This document shows, piece by piece, positions 34,160-42,230 of a stretch of 50,162 bases of DNA. This DNA is from CAYQVO01 sp964421085 (GTDB taxonomy: Bacteria; Bdellovibrionota_C; UBA2361; CAYQVO01), in assembly GCA_964421085.1 (NCBI GenBank), contig CAYQVO010000028.1, positions 1 through 50,162 of the forward strand, given 5' to 3'. The notes under the pieces were generated by a model, which had not been told where the DNA came from, searched no databases, and saw nothing but the letters and a program-made list of their open reading frames with translations. The position numbers and the translations under genes were made by a program. Each line of letters begins with the position of its first letter. Position 1 is the first letter of the stretch.

Positions 34160-34915
34160 ATGAAGAATGAGCTCGAATATTCCACGATGGCCGGAGCGGA
34201 AGGAAGCCACTGGTGGTACAGGGCGCTGCATACCCTGGTGTTGAACGCGATCGGGGAAAAGACCGGTGACAAGAGCGTGCGAATTCTCGACGCAGGGTGC
34301 GGAACAGGAGGGCTCGTGTCTTTCCTTTCATCTCATGGGTACACGGACATCACAGGATTCGACGTATCTGAGACTGCCGTCCAGCTTGCCGCGTCGAAAG
34401 CCCCTCAGGTGTTTCAGCTCGATGTGAGAGAGACTGCCGGGCATTTTCCCGCGGAAAGCTTCGACTTCATCGTATGCAACGATGTGCTTTATTATCTCAA
34501 TGACGAGGATCGTAATGCGCTCCTCCGCGATTTTTATCTGCTTCTCCGGCCGGGAGGACGTGTAATCATGAATCTTCCGGCCTTGAACGCGTTCAGAGGC
34601 AAACATGATATTGCTGTGGATATTACGAGGCGGTTCAGCAGACGCGATCTGGATTCTGTTTTCAAAGGGTGTGAATACACGTCCATCAGGAGTGTTTACT
34701 GGCCATTTCTTCTTTCGCCGGTTGTGTTTCTCGTCCGTGCAGGGCAGCAGCTCTCTGACATGCTTTGGGGAAACGCGTCAATTAAATCCGATGTTTCCAC
34801 GCCGCATGTTCTGTTGAATTCACTTCTCTTCCAGATCGCCCGGTTTGAGAACGAGTTTCTCCCCTGGAAACCGTTCGGCAGTTCGTTATTCATCGTTGCA
34901 AATAAAGGGGAGTAG
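34160..34915 (+). CDS. Class I SAM-dependent methyltransferase
   Basis: A 251-residue methyltransferase-11/12 type protein: motif I ILDAGCGTGGLVSFL (about 43-57), acidic GFDV, post-motif FDFIVCNDVLYYLND and LLLRPGGRVIMNLPAL. The opening MAGAEGSHWWYRALHTL is typical of a group associated with polyprenyl-sugar operons. It starts 15 bases after the GT2 gene and is likely the third operon member, methylating a sugar or lipid carrier. The coding end is intact, although IS debris begins immediately after. Confidence 0.82.
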   Translation: MKNELEYSTMAGAEGSHWWYRALHTLVLNAIGEKTGDKSVRILDAGCGTGGLVSFLSSHGYTDITGFDVSETAVQLAASKAPQVFQLDVRETAGHFPAESFDFIVCNDVLYYLNDEDRNALLRDFYLLLRPGGRVIMNLPALNAFRGKHDIAVDITRRFSRRDLDSVFKGCEYTSIRSVYWPFLLSPVVFLVRAGQQLSDMLWGNASIKSDVSTPHVLLNSLLFQIARFENEFLPWKPFGSSLFIVANKGE

Positions 34916-35408
34916 GTTCGTTCCAATCAGCAAACGTTTTGATGGGAATTTCTCTGCTCGCTGATTTTGGCGTTCTTTTCTTCTTTCGGCTTTTCGCCTT
35001 CTTTCGCACCGGAGCCAGCAATCTATCCAGTGTCGCCGCGCTAGCCGCTAAAACACCTTCGCGGACTGCCGCCTCAAGCGCAAGATGACCATGACGCTCC
35101 ATAGAGCAAAGCAGGGTCGGAATAATCTCTTTCAGGCGTTTGCCGCAAATCCTATCGGCTGCTTCCCAGAGTACCACGACTGCTTCTCTGACAGCATCAT
35201 TGTATACCCCCCTTACTGAAGTCGTCTCGTGAGGCGTATCAGACCTTTTCTTTCCCAGCAACCGAATTGCGTGCTTCCTGTGATATCCAGCGACTGCAAC
35301 GAACTCATCGAGAATTTCAGCCTTCCCCTTGTTATCCGCAGCTCCGTACCGCTCGCGTAGTGCCTCGATCAGCTCCAGCTTGAACTCTTTCCTGATTCTC
35401 TTCCCCAT
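34890..35408 (-). mobile_element. Truncated integrase-type transposase (N-terminal half)
   Basis: Starts at the ATG at 35408 with GGGAGG well placed. It reads MGKRIRKEFKLELIEAL, then AGYHRKHAIRLLG, VLWEAADRICGKRLKEIIP and LAASAATLDRLLAPVRKK, the N-terminal DNA-binding half of a common rve-type transposase family. At FADWNEPTP the homology stops, just before the catalytic DDE domain, and the frame runs 26 bases into the methyltransferase 3' end. The missing catalytic half makes it inactive. Confidence 0.75.
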
Positions 35409-35472
35409 CTCATGCCTCCCAATATTGGTAACATTTCGATGAGGCAACGGGCCTGGTTGAGTAACAAAATCA

Positions 35473-36132
35473 ATGAGTCAATGCGCGGTCGGGATTATTG
35501 ATCGTCGTTCATCAACCGTGCAGACGGACTTCTATGCGGGCTATAATCAGGTGCTTCTTCCCGGCAGCGTGAAGCGTCTTTCATGCATGGCGCATGTCCG
35601 AAGAAAATTCATAGAGGCGCAAAGCTCAGCACCTGAGGTTTGCCGTGAGATCCTGGAGTTGATCTCGAAACTCTACAAGGTGTAAGCAAAGACCAGAAAG
35701 AGCACGCCTGAGGAAAGGAAAGCGGCTCGCGAGAAAGACTCTGCGCCGATTCTTGGTAAGCTCCAGGTACTTTTATACAGTCTCAAAGAGAAGACTCTTC
35801 CAAAGCATCCGCTGATGAATGCAATTCAGTATGCGCTCTCGCAGTGGGATGAGATTGGACGCTTTCTCCAAGATGGTGCATTCGAGATCGACACCAACGA
35901 TATGGGGCGAGATATTCGTCCGATTGTCATCGGGCGGAATAACTGGCTCTTCGCCGGCTCCCATGACGGCGCGGAAAGAGCCGCGATGCTGTATTCCTTT
36001 TTCGCGTGCTGCAAACTTCACAAAGTGAACGCCTTCGAGTGGTTGAAAGACGTCGTCGTTCGCGTGCAATCAGACCGCTCTGTTACTGCCGCGGACCTGC
36101 TGCCACACAGGTGTAAGTCAATCGGACATTAA
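35473..36132 (+). mobile_element. IS66-family transposase remnant with an in-frame stop
   Basis: C-terminal part of an IS66 (TnpC) transposase: QTDFYAGYNQVL, CMAHVRRKFIEA, then a TAA at 35683 inside the frame, then STPEERKAAREKDSAPIL, HPLMNAIQYALSQWDEIGRF, DGAFEIDTNDMGRDIRP and GRNNWLFAGSHDGAERAAML. The family's DDE acidic residues in these blocks (D in QTDFY, E in FEIDTN) are visible. The N-terminal third to half and both terminal repeats are missing, and a different IS fragment lies 65 bases to its left. 36133-36273 is featureless. Confidence 0.8.
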
Positions 36133-36273
36133 GCTGGGCGCGGGAGTACGGATACGAAAATTCAGTAAGCCTTTAGGATACTTCTGATGTAACGGTGGTC
36201 GCCGTTTACATCCTGATGAGAAACTTGATTGGAAATCAATGGCGGAATTCAGGCTGGTTTTTCAAGCAGCCAG

Positions 36274-38706
36274 CTAGCTTCTCAGGACAAAGTCACAGGC
36301 TTCAAGTCCTTTCACAATTTCCGCCGAGAGTGATTCAATCCTGGCTGAATCCAGAGTTTTTGCCGGATCTCCAGTTACAACATGAATCGTTACCGCTCTT
36401 TTACCTGGCTCAGGCAGGTCGAAGGATGCAGTCAGCTTGACCTCAAGGATCTCGGGAATTTTCAGCTGTTCCATGCATTGCAGCATCTTTTCAGAGGATA
36501 CTCCAGGGCTGACGACCACTGTGAAATCGAGACTGGAAGTGGGCAGCCTTCCAATGGTTTGATACGTCTTCTGCATCTTGGCAGGGTTGTCTATCAGCGC
36601 CTTGAGATTGAGGATTATGCAGGAAAGATTACCGCGAACCTTGAAGTTCTTCAGTATTGACGGATGTATCGCAGTTATAATACCGATGCAACTTCCGTTC
36701 AGCAGAACGGTTTGACTTTGAGATGGGTGAATTCCGGCCCGCGAGACGAATAATGAATGATCGAAAGATTCCTCGTTGTATGGAGCCAAGGTTATCCCGC
36801 GGATCTCGAGATGACGAAAGAGACGTTCAGCCAGTTCAACGCATTCCACAATTCGATTCCTGTCTCGATCAAAGAGACCAGCAGCAAGGCACAGGTGTTC
36901 CATCGAAAAGTTCTGCGGATCGGGAACATAGGCACGCCCTATCTCAAAACAACCGAAGTTATCGAAGTTCTTCTGATTAAGCTCTACTGCTGTAAGCAGG
37001 GAAGGAACCAAGGACGGTCTTGGCCTGTCCAAATCAGATGACCATGGGTTCATCAATTTCAAAGAATCATTTAGATCCGCCCAGCCTGCCTGTTCCAGTA
37101 GATCCCGGCCAATCAAAGGATAGGTGCGAATCTCCAGTAACCTGCCGTTCATTACCAGGAAGTCCTGAATCTTGCGCTGAAGCGCTGTTGCGGCAGGCTG
37201 CCTGACAGCCACGACTTCATTCAAAGGCGCTCGGGGTGAAATCGCATTATATGTGACAATCCTGCCGATCTCTTCAACCAAATCGGCCTCGCAACTGACA
37301 TCTTTTGTGTTTCGCCATGAAGGAACAGTTACCGAAAGGATTCCTTTTTCTTCTCTAGCCTCGAACCCGAGGAAATCCATTATTTCGCAAACTTCCGCAT
37401 GGTCTACCTCGTGCCCAAGAAGCGAATCGATTTTCCCATACGACAAAGGAATGATGCGCGGCTTTGATAAAGAAAGGTCAGGGCCCGAGTAAGTCAGAGT
37501 CCCAATGACACGAGCGGTAGGACAAAGTCTTGTTACCAGGTCGACAGCCCGAAGAGCTGTCTGCCGAAGAAGATGACTATCGAGAGATTTTTCGTAGCGA
37601 AGAGACGAGTCGGTCCTGATGCCGATCCGCATTGACACCTTTCGCACGGCTGCTGGAAGCCAGTTTGCAACTTCTATACAAACTCTTGTCGTCTCAGAAG
37701 ATACGCCGCTAGCGGCTCCGCCCATGACGCCTGCAATGACAAGGGGACCTTTTTCATCTGCCACGACAGTATCCCCTTTCTCGAGCAACGCCACCGAATT
37801 ATCAAGCATCGGAAGTTCGCAAGGAGCTGGAACCCTCTTTATAAGCAGGTTGCTTCCATGAATTCTGTCCAAATCGTACATGTGCATGGGAAGACCCAGT
37901 TCGCACATTACGTAGTTACCTATGTCCACCAAATTGTTAACGGGCCGGAGGCCGAAAGCGCGAAGCCGCATCTGCATCCAGGGAGGGCTCTTTTCGACTT
38001 TGACTCCTTCCACTGAGATTGCATAAAACCCCAGACAGCTTGAGTCCGTATCAACCTGGGGTACAATCGGCGACTTCTCCTCGGGATGGAATCGTGCTTC
38101 CACCTCTCTTTCCCATGATTTATCATACAATCCTTTCATCCGGGTGCGCAGAATGGTCGAGAACTCCCGCGCGAATCCGGCATGACCCCATAAATCCGGT
38201 CTGTGTGTAAGCGATTTATTATCGATCTCGATGATGGAATCAGAGGAAATACCGAGAAAGTCGGAAAGCAAACCTCCAACCGGTGCCGTTGCTGGAAGGG
38301 ACCATATGCCGCCTGCATCAGGTCCAAGCCCCAATTCAGCTTCCGAACACAGCATTCCGCGGGACGTCACTCCCTCGAAACTCTTTTCAGTTATGATGCT
38401 TTCTGAATCGAGCCTGCTGCCAACAGGAAGAAAGACGCACTTCATTCCTTTCTCGACATTCCCGGCGCCGCAGATTGTAGTCTCCTTTCTTCCGAATCCT
38501 ACGGCAACATCCACCACAGAGAGCCTTCCGTCTCCAATGGGCCGTCTGTCCAGGACTTCCGCTATTCGCGCATCATCCAGGAACTGGGCAATATGATGAA
38601 CTCCCTCCACCTCAGCTGTGGACAACGAGAGATCATTGGCGAGTTGCTCAACACTCCTGTTACCTAAGGGCACGAAGTCTTCTATGCAGGATCGTGATAT
38701 TCGCAT
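36274..38706 (-). CDS. pheT: Phenylalanine--tRNA ligase beta subunit
   Basis: An 810-residue PheT with its usual order: N-terminal segment (MRISRSCIEDFVPLG), OB-fold tRNA-binding domain at about 45-150 (CGAGNVEKGMKCVFLPVG, SRGMLCSEAELGLG), the B3/B4 editing region with HRPDLWGHAGFARE, B5 domain near 400-475, catalytic-like core, and the FDX-ACB anticodon-binding domain over the last 90 residues (TSSLDFTVVV). Length matches the family. It lies 41 bases after pheS, so the two form a normal operon for alpha2-beta2 PheRS. Confidence 0.95.
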   Translation of the reverse strand: MRISRSCIEDFVPLGNRSVEQLANDLSLSTAEVEGVHHIAQFLDDARIAEVLDRRPIGDGRLSVVDVAVGFGRKETTICGAGNVEKGMKCVFLPVGSRLDSESIITEKSFEGVTSRGMLCSEAELGLGPDAGGIWSLPATAPVGGLLSDFLGISSDSIIEIDNKSLTHRPDLWGHAGFAREFSTILRTRMKGLYDKSWEREVEARFHPEEKSPIVPQVDTDSSCLGFYAISVEGVKVEKSPPWMQMRLRAFGLRPVNNLVDIGNYVMCELGLPMHMYDLDRIHGSNLLIKRVPAPCELPMLDNSVALLEKGDTVVADEKGPLVIAGVMGGAASGVSSETTRVCIEVANWLPAAVRKVSMRIGIRTDSSLRYEKSLDSHLLRQTALRAVDLVTRLCPTARVIGTLTYSGPDLSLSKPRIIPLSYGKIDSLLGHEVDHAEVCEIMDFLGFEAREEKGILSVTVPSWRNTKDVSCEADLVEEIGRIVTYNAISPRAPLNEVVAVRQPAATALQRKIQDFLVMNGRLLEIRTYPLIGRDLLEQAGWADLNDSLKLMNPWSSDLDRPRPSLVPSLLTAVELNQKNFDNFGCFEIGRAYVPDPQNFSMEHLCLAAGLFDRDRNRIVECVELAERLFRHLEIRGITLAPYNEESFDHSLFVSRAGIHPSQSQTVLLNGSCIGIITAIHPSILKNFKVRGNLSCIILNLKALIDNPAKMQKTYQTIGRLPTSSLDFTVVVSPGVSSEKMLQCMEQLKIPEILEVKLTASFDLPEPGKRAVTIHVVTGDPAKTLDSARIESLSAEIVKGLEACDFVLRS

Positions 38707-38747
38707 GAGTCCTTAAAAGCCTCCTTATGATAGTGACAGATGGATCA

Positions 38748-39791
38748 CTAGAAAGCAGCAAATTGCTTTATGAAACGCAAATCACCGGAATGAATCAGAC
38801 GAATATCGTTAATTTGATACTTCATCATCACCAGTCGATCCAGACCCAGTCCAAATGCAAAGCCCGAATATTTATCGGCGTCAATTTTCCCATAACGCAA
38901 AACCTGGGGGTGTACCATGCCGCAAGGAAGCAGCTCGAGCCAGCCGGACTGTTTACATACAGAGCAACCCTTTGCTTCACAAATAAGGCAGCCGATATCA
39001 AGTTCAAAGCCGGGTTCAACGAACGGGAAAAAACCCGGGCGAAGGCGGATTTTAACATCCTGCCTGAATACTTCACGAAGCAGAGTTGTCATGAAATGAA
39101 TGAGGTGAGCGACGGACACATCGGGACCGACCATCATCCCCTCGAGTTGGTTGAAGATCATCTCGTGTGAAGCGTCAGTTCGCTCGCATCGAAAGCAAGT
39201 GCCGGGCGCGATAAACTTGAATGGAGGTTTTCTCACTTCCATGCCGCGCACCTGCACGGGGCTTGTATGCGTGCGGAGGAGGTGGCGAAGATCGCTGAAC
39301 CAAAAGGTGTCCTGCATATCCCTGGCAGGATGATCAGCGGGGACGTTGAGCGCCTCGAAGTTGTAGTAATCTGTCTCGATGTGCGGCCCATCGAGGATCT
39401 CAAATCCCATGGAAAGGAATATGTCCTCTATCTCGCGTTGTACGAGAGTGTTCGGATGGTAACCGCTCATTTCAGTTTTGAGGAAAATATTGGACTCTCG
39501 ATACCCTATATCCACCCAGTCCTCTTCAACTGAGCGGGCTAGAGCCTCTTGTTCAATTGCGCTCTGGCGTTCGAGGAACAATGACTCCAGTCGTTTTTTG
39601 CAGTTGTTGAATTCGGCCCCGGCGATGCGTCTTGCGTCTCCTTCGAGGGTCTTCATTGCCGCGGCAATAGAGGTGAATTTTCCATTCTTGCCAAGATAAC
39701 GTGACCTGAGCTCAACGATTCCCTGCGGAGTAACCACGGCACAAAGAAGTGCTTCAGCCTCTTTTAGTATCTCCTGGATCTCTTTAACCAT
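38748..39791 (-). CDS. pheS: Phenylalanine--tRNA ligase alpha subunit
   Basis: A 347-residue class II aminoacyl-tRNA synthetase subunit. The N-terminal coiled coil spans 1-90, motif 1 lies around LVQREIEDIFLSMGF, LLRTHTSPVQ marks the substrate loop, motif 2 is CFRCERTDASHEMIFNQLEG and motif 3 is GFAFGLGLDRLVMM. Four cysteines in CLICEAKGCSVCK form the knuckle seen in many bacterial PheS. The protein forms the heterotetramer with pheT downstream. A good sigma70 promoter precedes it. It is diverged from the peptide-modifying cluster that starts 157 bases away on the other strand. Confidence 0.96.
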   Translation of the reverse strand: MVKEIQEILKEAEALLCAVVTPQGIVELRSRYLGKNGKFTSIAAAMKTLEGDARRIAGAEFNNCKKRLESLFLERQSAIEQEALARSVEEDWVDIGYRESNIFLKTEMSGYHPNTLVQREIEDIFLSMGFEILDGPHIETDYYNFEALNVPADHPARDMQDTFWFSDLRHLLRTHTSPVQVRGMEVRKPPFKFIAPGTCFRCERTDASHEMIFNQLEGMMVGPDVSVAHLIHFMTTLLREVFRQDVKIRLRPGFFPFVEPGFELDIGCLICEAKGCSVCKQSGWLELLPCGMVHPQVLRYGKIDADKYSGFAFGLGLDRLVMMKYQINDIRLIHSGDLRFIKQFAAF

Positions 39792-39831
39792 TCAAAGAAC
39801 GCGCCTATATACCTGACAATCGAAAAGATTA

Positions 39832-39860
39832 CTTATACTTGGTTTTTGAGAACCCGTCAA
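39832..39860 (-). promoter_or_regulatory. Sigma70-type promoter of pheST
   Basis: On the minus strand TTGACG (39855-39860) and TATAAG (39832-39837) are separated by exactly 17 bases. The predicted transcript start lies about 35 bases before the pheS ATG. I see no attenuator or T-box between them. Confidence 0.6.
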
Positions 39861-39874
39861 AGCGCCGTTACTGA

Positions 39875-39902
39875 TTGCCTCAATTTCGGTGAAGTATACA
39901 AT
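39875..39902 (+). promoter_or_regulatory. Putative sigma70 promoter of the radical SAM cluster
   Basis: TTGCCT (39875-39880), a 16-base spacer and TACAAT (39897-39902) face the first radical SAM gene. They lie back to back with the pheST promoter. Confidence 0.45.
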
Positions 39903-39948
39903 ATTAATGTAGTCCAGTTGCGAATGCAATCAACCGATCGGCTCGCGG

Positions 39949-41241
39949 GTGAAACGCCTCATGACTTGCTTTTTCCAACTTCGAGAAAACATTCTATGGC
40001 GAAAGGAGGCGGGAGTATTCATCCTGCTCCATCCGGAATCGAAAGAGCTCAAGATTTACAATCCTCGGATTTCGGAAAGCATTTCGGCCGGTGGAATAAT
40101 CATTGAGAATGAACATACCGCAGCGCTTCTCGAGGAGCTCCGCAGGCTGGGCATGGTTACTGGCGCTTGCGAGAGTCCTGTTCTGTCAAGTGATGCGCCT
40201 GGATTCACAGCTCCGTTCAACGTAACAATTCAAACGACAAACAGGTGCAACCTCCAGTGCCCTCACTGCCATCGTGACCGTAAAGGCAAGGAAGATTTGC
40301 CGCTGCATCATTTCGAATCTCTAATAAGGCAGCTTAAGGAGATGCGTGTCTTTAATGTAAATCTTTCCGGGGGCGAACCAACCTTATTAGAAGATATCTC
40401 CCTGCGCGTCCAGCTGATTAACCTTTGCGGACTCAAGGTTACAATGTCCACAAATAACACTCTCCTCACGCCTCAACTGGCTGAGTCGTTGCATGATGCG
40501 GGGCTTCGTGATGTGCATATTTCTCTCGATTCGATCGCCAAAGAGCACGATCTCATGAGAGGCGTTGAAGGGGCGTATCAGATGATGGTTGACCGTCTGC
40601 CGCTGCTTCGCAAGGTTGGTATCCGCTACACTTTCGTAACTACAATTGTATCGCAGACTCCCGAGGCGTATGAGAATGTGATCGATCTTGCGTATTCACT
40701 AGGGGCTGACGCTCACAAGACGAACACGCTCATTCCGCAGGGAGGGGGCGGCAGCCTGCCTTATTCCGGGACGACCCTGGCATGTCCAGGCAGGATTGAA
40801 CCCTTTATTCAAATATTCAAGCGAAAAAGAGCTGAGTACAAAAGCAAGATGAATGTATCAGCCGAGACAATGTTCCAACTCCAGATGTCGGGACATGATC
40901 CGGCAGTGCCAGTAGCGCTTAATATAGGCTGCCCGGCAGGTGTGCTGACATGCGCGATAAGAGAGGACGGCGATTTACTTCCTTGTCCTTTTTTCCCTTC
41001 CGTGACGGCCGGAAATGTTTTTCAAGAATCATTCCGGGAATTGTGGAACCGAAATCCATTATTGCTCTCCCTGCGAAGACGCGACTTGATCTCGACGTGC
41101 GGAAATTGCCGCCTTTCCAAATCGTGCGGCGGTTGCAGGGCCAGGTCATACGGCATTACGGGGAACCTTTTTGGAAATGATCCTTATTGTTCCGTGGAAC
41201 GGTTCAATTTCGGAGATAGATTCATAAGAGCTTCAGAATAG
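39949..41241 (+). CDS. Radical SAM/SPASM peptide-modifying enzyme 1
   Basis: 430 residues from GTG at 39949 (an in-frame ATG at 39961 is also possible). Residues 12-70 look like a PqqD-type RiPP recognition element (ENILWRKEAG, HPESKELKIYN). The radical SAM domain has C100, C104 and C107 (CNLQCPHC), with GGEP at about 148. The C-terminal SPASM domain has auxiliary-cluster cysteines: GCPAGVLTC, GDLLPCPFF, CGNCRLSKSCGGCRA and a final DPYC. This is the layout of enzymes that crosslink or oxidise ribosomal peptides (PqqE, anSME and sactisynthase types). It is followed 124 bases later by a small peptide gene, its likely substrate. Confidence 0.88.
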   Translation: MKRLMTCFFQLRENILWRKEAGVFILLHPESKELKIYNPRISESISAGGIIIENEHTAALLEELRRLGMVTGACESPVLSSDAPGFTAPFNVTIQTTNRCNLQCPHCHRDRKGKEDLPLHHFESLIRQLKEMRVFNVNLSGGEPTLLEDISLRVQLINLCGLKVTMSTNNTLLTPQLAESLHDAGLRDVHISLDSIAKEHDLMRGVEGAYQMMVDRLPLLRKVGIRYTFVTTIVSQTPEAYENVIDLAYSLGADAHKTNTLIPQGGGGSLPYSGTTLACPGRIEPFIQIFKRKRAEYKSKMNVSAETMFQLQMSGHDPAVPVALNIGCPAGVLTCAIREDGDLLPCPFFPSVTAGNVFQESFRELWNRNPLLLSLRRRDLISTCGNCRLSKSCGGCRARSYGITGNLFGNDPYCSVERFNFGDRFIRASE

Positions 41242-41274
41242 AAATCGGATCGGGCAACTGGACTCAATTTATTC

Positions 41275-41315
41275 TTGACTAGGATCTTATTCATGGTCAC
41301 ACTATTGGCTATTAT
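41275..41315 (+). promoter_or_regulatory. Possible promoter of the small peptide gene
   Basis: TTGACT (41275-41280) and TATTAT (41310-41315) are both present before the peptide gene, the same hexamers used 17 bases apart in front of the PheRS-like gene. Here they lie 29 bases apart, too far to form one promoter, so a weak alternative -35 (TTATTC, 41287) would be needed. Confidence 0.3.
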
Positions 41316-41365
41316 AGGTGTGTCCGTCAATTGTCATGCAAATAGAGGCGTTCGAGGAGATCAAA

Positions 41366-41509
41366 ATGAAAGAGAAAAGTAAAAAACAGGAAGTGAAAGC
41401 TGAAGAAAATAAACGCAGGAAGGCGGAGCACGAAGAGAAGAAGCTCGAGTCAGCCGTGAAAGATTATTACGAAGCTGAATCATGGCAGTTTAGCGGCTGT
41501 GGTGATTAG
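41366..41509 (+). CDS. Candidate RiPP precursor peptide
   Basis: 47 residues from an ATG at 41366 preceded by GAGGAG at ideal distance; the frame is open upstream but without such a site. The first 30 residues are a highly charged Lys/Glu helix (MKEKSKKQEVKAEENKRRK), a leader-like segment. The C-terminus is quite different: VKDYYEAESWQFSGCGD, with Tyr34, Tyr35, Glu36, Glu38, Trp40, Phe42 and Cys45, the residues radical SAM enzymes usually crosslink or oxidise. It lies between a radical SAM/SPASM gene and a metallopeptidase gene and is followed by a terminator-like hairpin. No known precursor family is recognised. The assignment is from context and composition. Confidence 0.65.
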   Translation: MKEKSKKQEVKAEENKRRKAEHEEKKLESAVKDYYEAESWQFSGCGD

Positions 41510-41559
41510 GATTCTTTCAGCCTGGGAATGAGGAGGGCAGAAGTGCTCTCCGGCGTTTT

Positions 41560-41588
41560 AAAGAGGTCCGAAGAGGTCTCTTTTTTTG
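41560..41588 (+). terminator. Terminator- or attenuator-like hairpin after the peptide gene
   Basis: AAAGAG (41560) pairs with CTCTTT (41578-41583), and the second arm runs into a seven-T tract. It lies 51 bases after the peptide stop and immediately before the peptidase ATG at 41592. Partial read-through here would give more precursor mRNA than enzyme mRNA, a common RiPP arrangement. The inner stem is imperfect. Confidence 0.4.
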
Positions 41589-41591
41589 TAT

Positions 41592-42230
41592 ATGCAATTT
41601 AATTTGTCCGTAGACCCCCCACGAGTCGGTGTTCTTGGGCGGCTCATCAAAGGGAGAGAGGATCACAACGACTTGGCAAAAGCGCACGAAACGCTGGGCC
41701 AGGTTGAACAAAGTTGGAACCTCACCCGTGAAATAGTCCTGGAGTCGCTTCGCCTCTTGAATCCTCAAGCAGTTTCAAACCCGATTAATGTCTGTGTCTT
41801 CCCGGTCGATTTCTTCGTCGGAGCTGTAGAAGTGATTGATCAACTGATTCTGTATGGCCAGCCTTTGCGTACTCCTGCATTTCCATCGGCGGTGATTGCT
41901 CATGAAACCTGTCATATCCTTCTTTCAAAACTGGAGAAGCAACCCTCCAAGATCGTGAATGAAACTGCCTGTTTTCTGACGGAACAATTTGTTTTCCGCC
42001 TTGCTGAGAAGAAGACGTTGCGAGACATTTGGCAAATTTCGGAGCTTGACGAATTTCATGAAGCTGCCTTTCATCTTGCCTGCCGATTCGACGAGGAGTT
42101 GCTCGACGGCAGGGCGATGTCACTTGAATTGCTTCCTGAACTCACGGCGAAAACACCTGTTGAGATAATGAAACTCGAGCCGCCAAAAGGACTATTGAAG
42201 AACCTCCGCATACTCACGAAGGGCATCTGA
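41592..42230 (+). CDS. Small HExxH zinc metallopeptidase, candidate leader peptidase
   Basis: 212 residues, soluble, no signal. The active site is HETCH at 104-108 in VIAHETCHILL, with NETACFLTEQ following at 123-132; Glu124, twenty residues after the first His, or Glu131 could be the third zinc ligand, as in gluzincins. The first 95 residues (INVCVFPVDFFVGAVEVID) form a beta-rich front of the kind seen in minimal zincins. No named family is recognised. It follows the precursor gene directly, so cutting of the leader from the modified peptide is the natural guess. The start ATG has no near Shine-Dalgarno. Its 3' end overlaps the next, oppositely oriented radical SAM gene by 17 bases. Confidence 0.7.
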   Translation: MQFNLSVDPPRVGVLGRLIKGREDHNDLAKAHETLGQVEQSWNLTREIVLESLRLLNPQAVSNPINVCVFPVDFFVGAVEVIDQLILYGQPLRTPAFPSAVIAHETCHILLSKLEKQPSKIVNETACFLTEQFVFRLAEKKTLRDIWQISELDEFHEAAFHLACRFDEELLDGRAMSLELLPELTAKTPVEIMKLEPPKGLLKNLRILTKGI

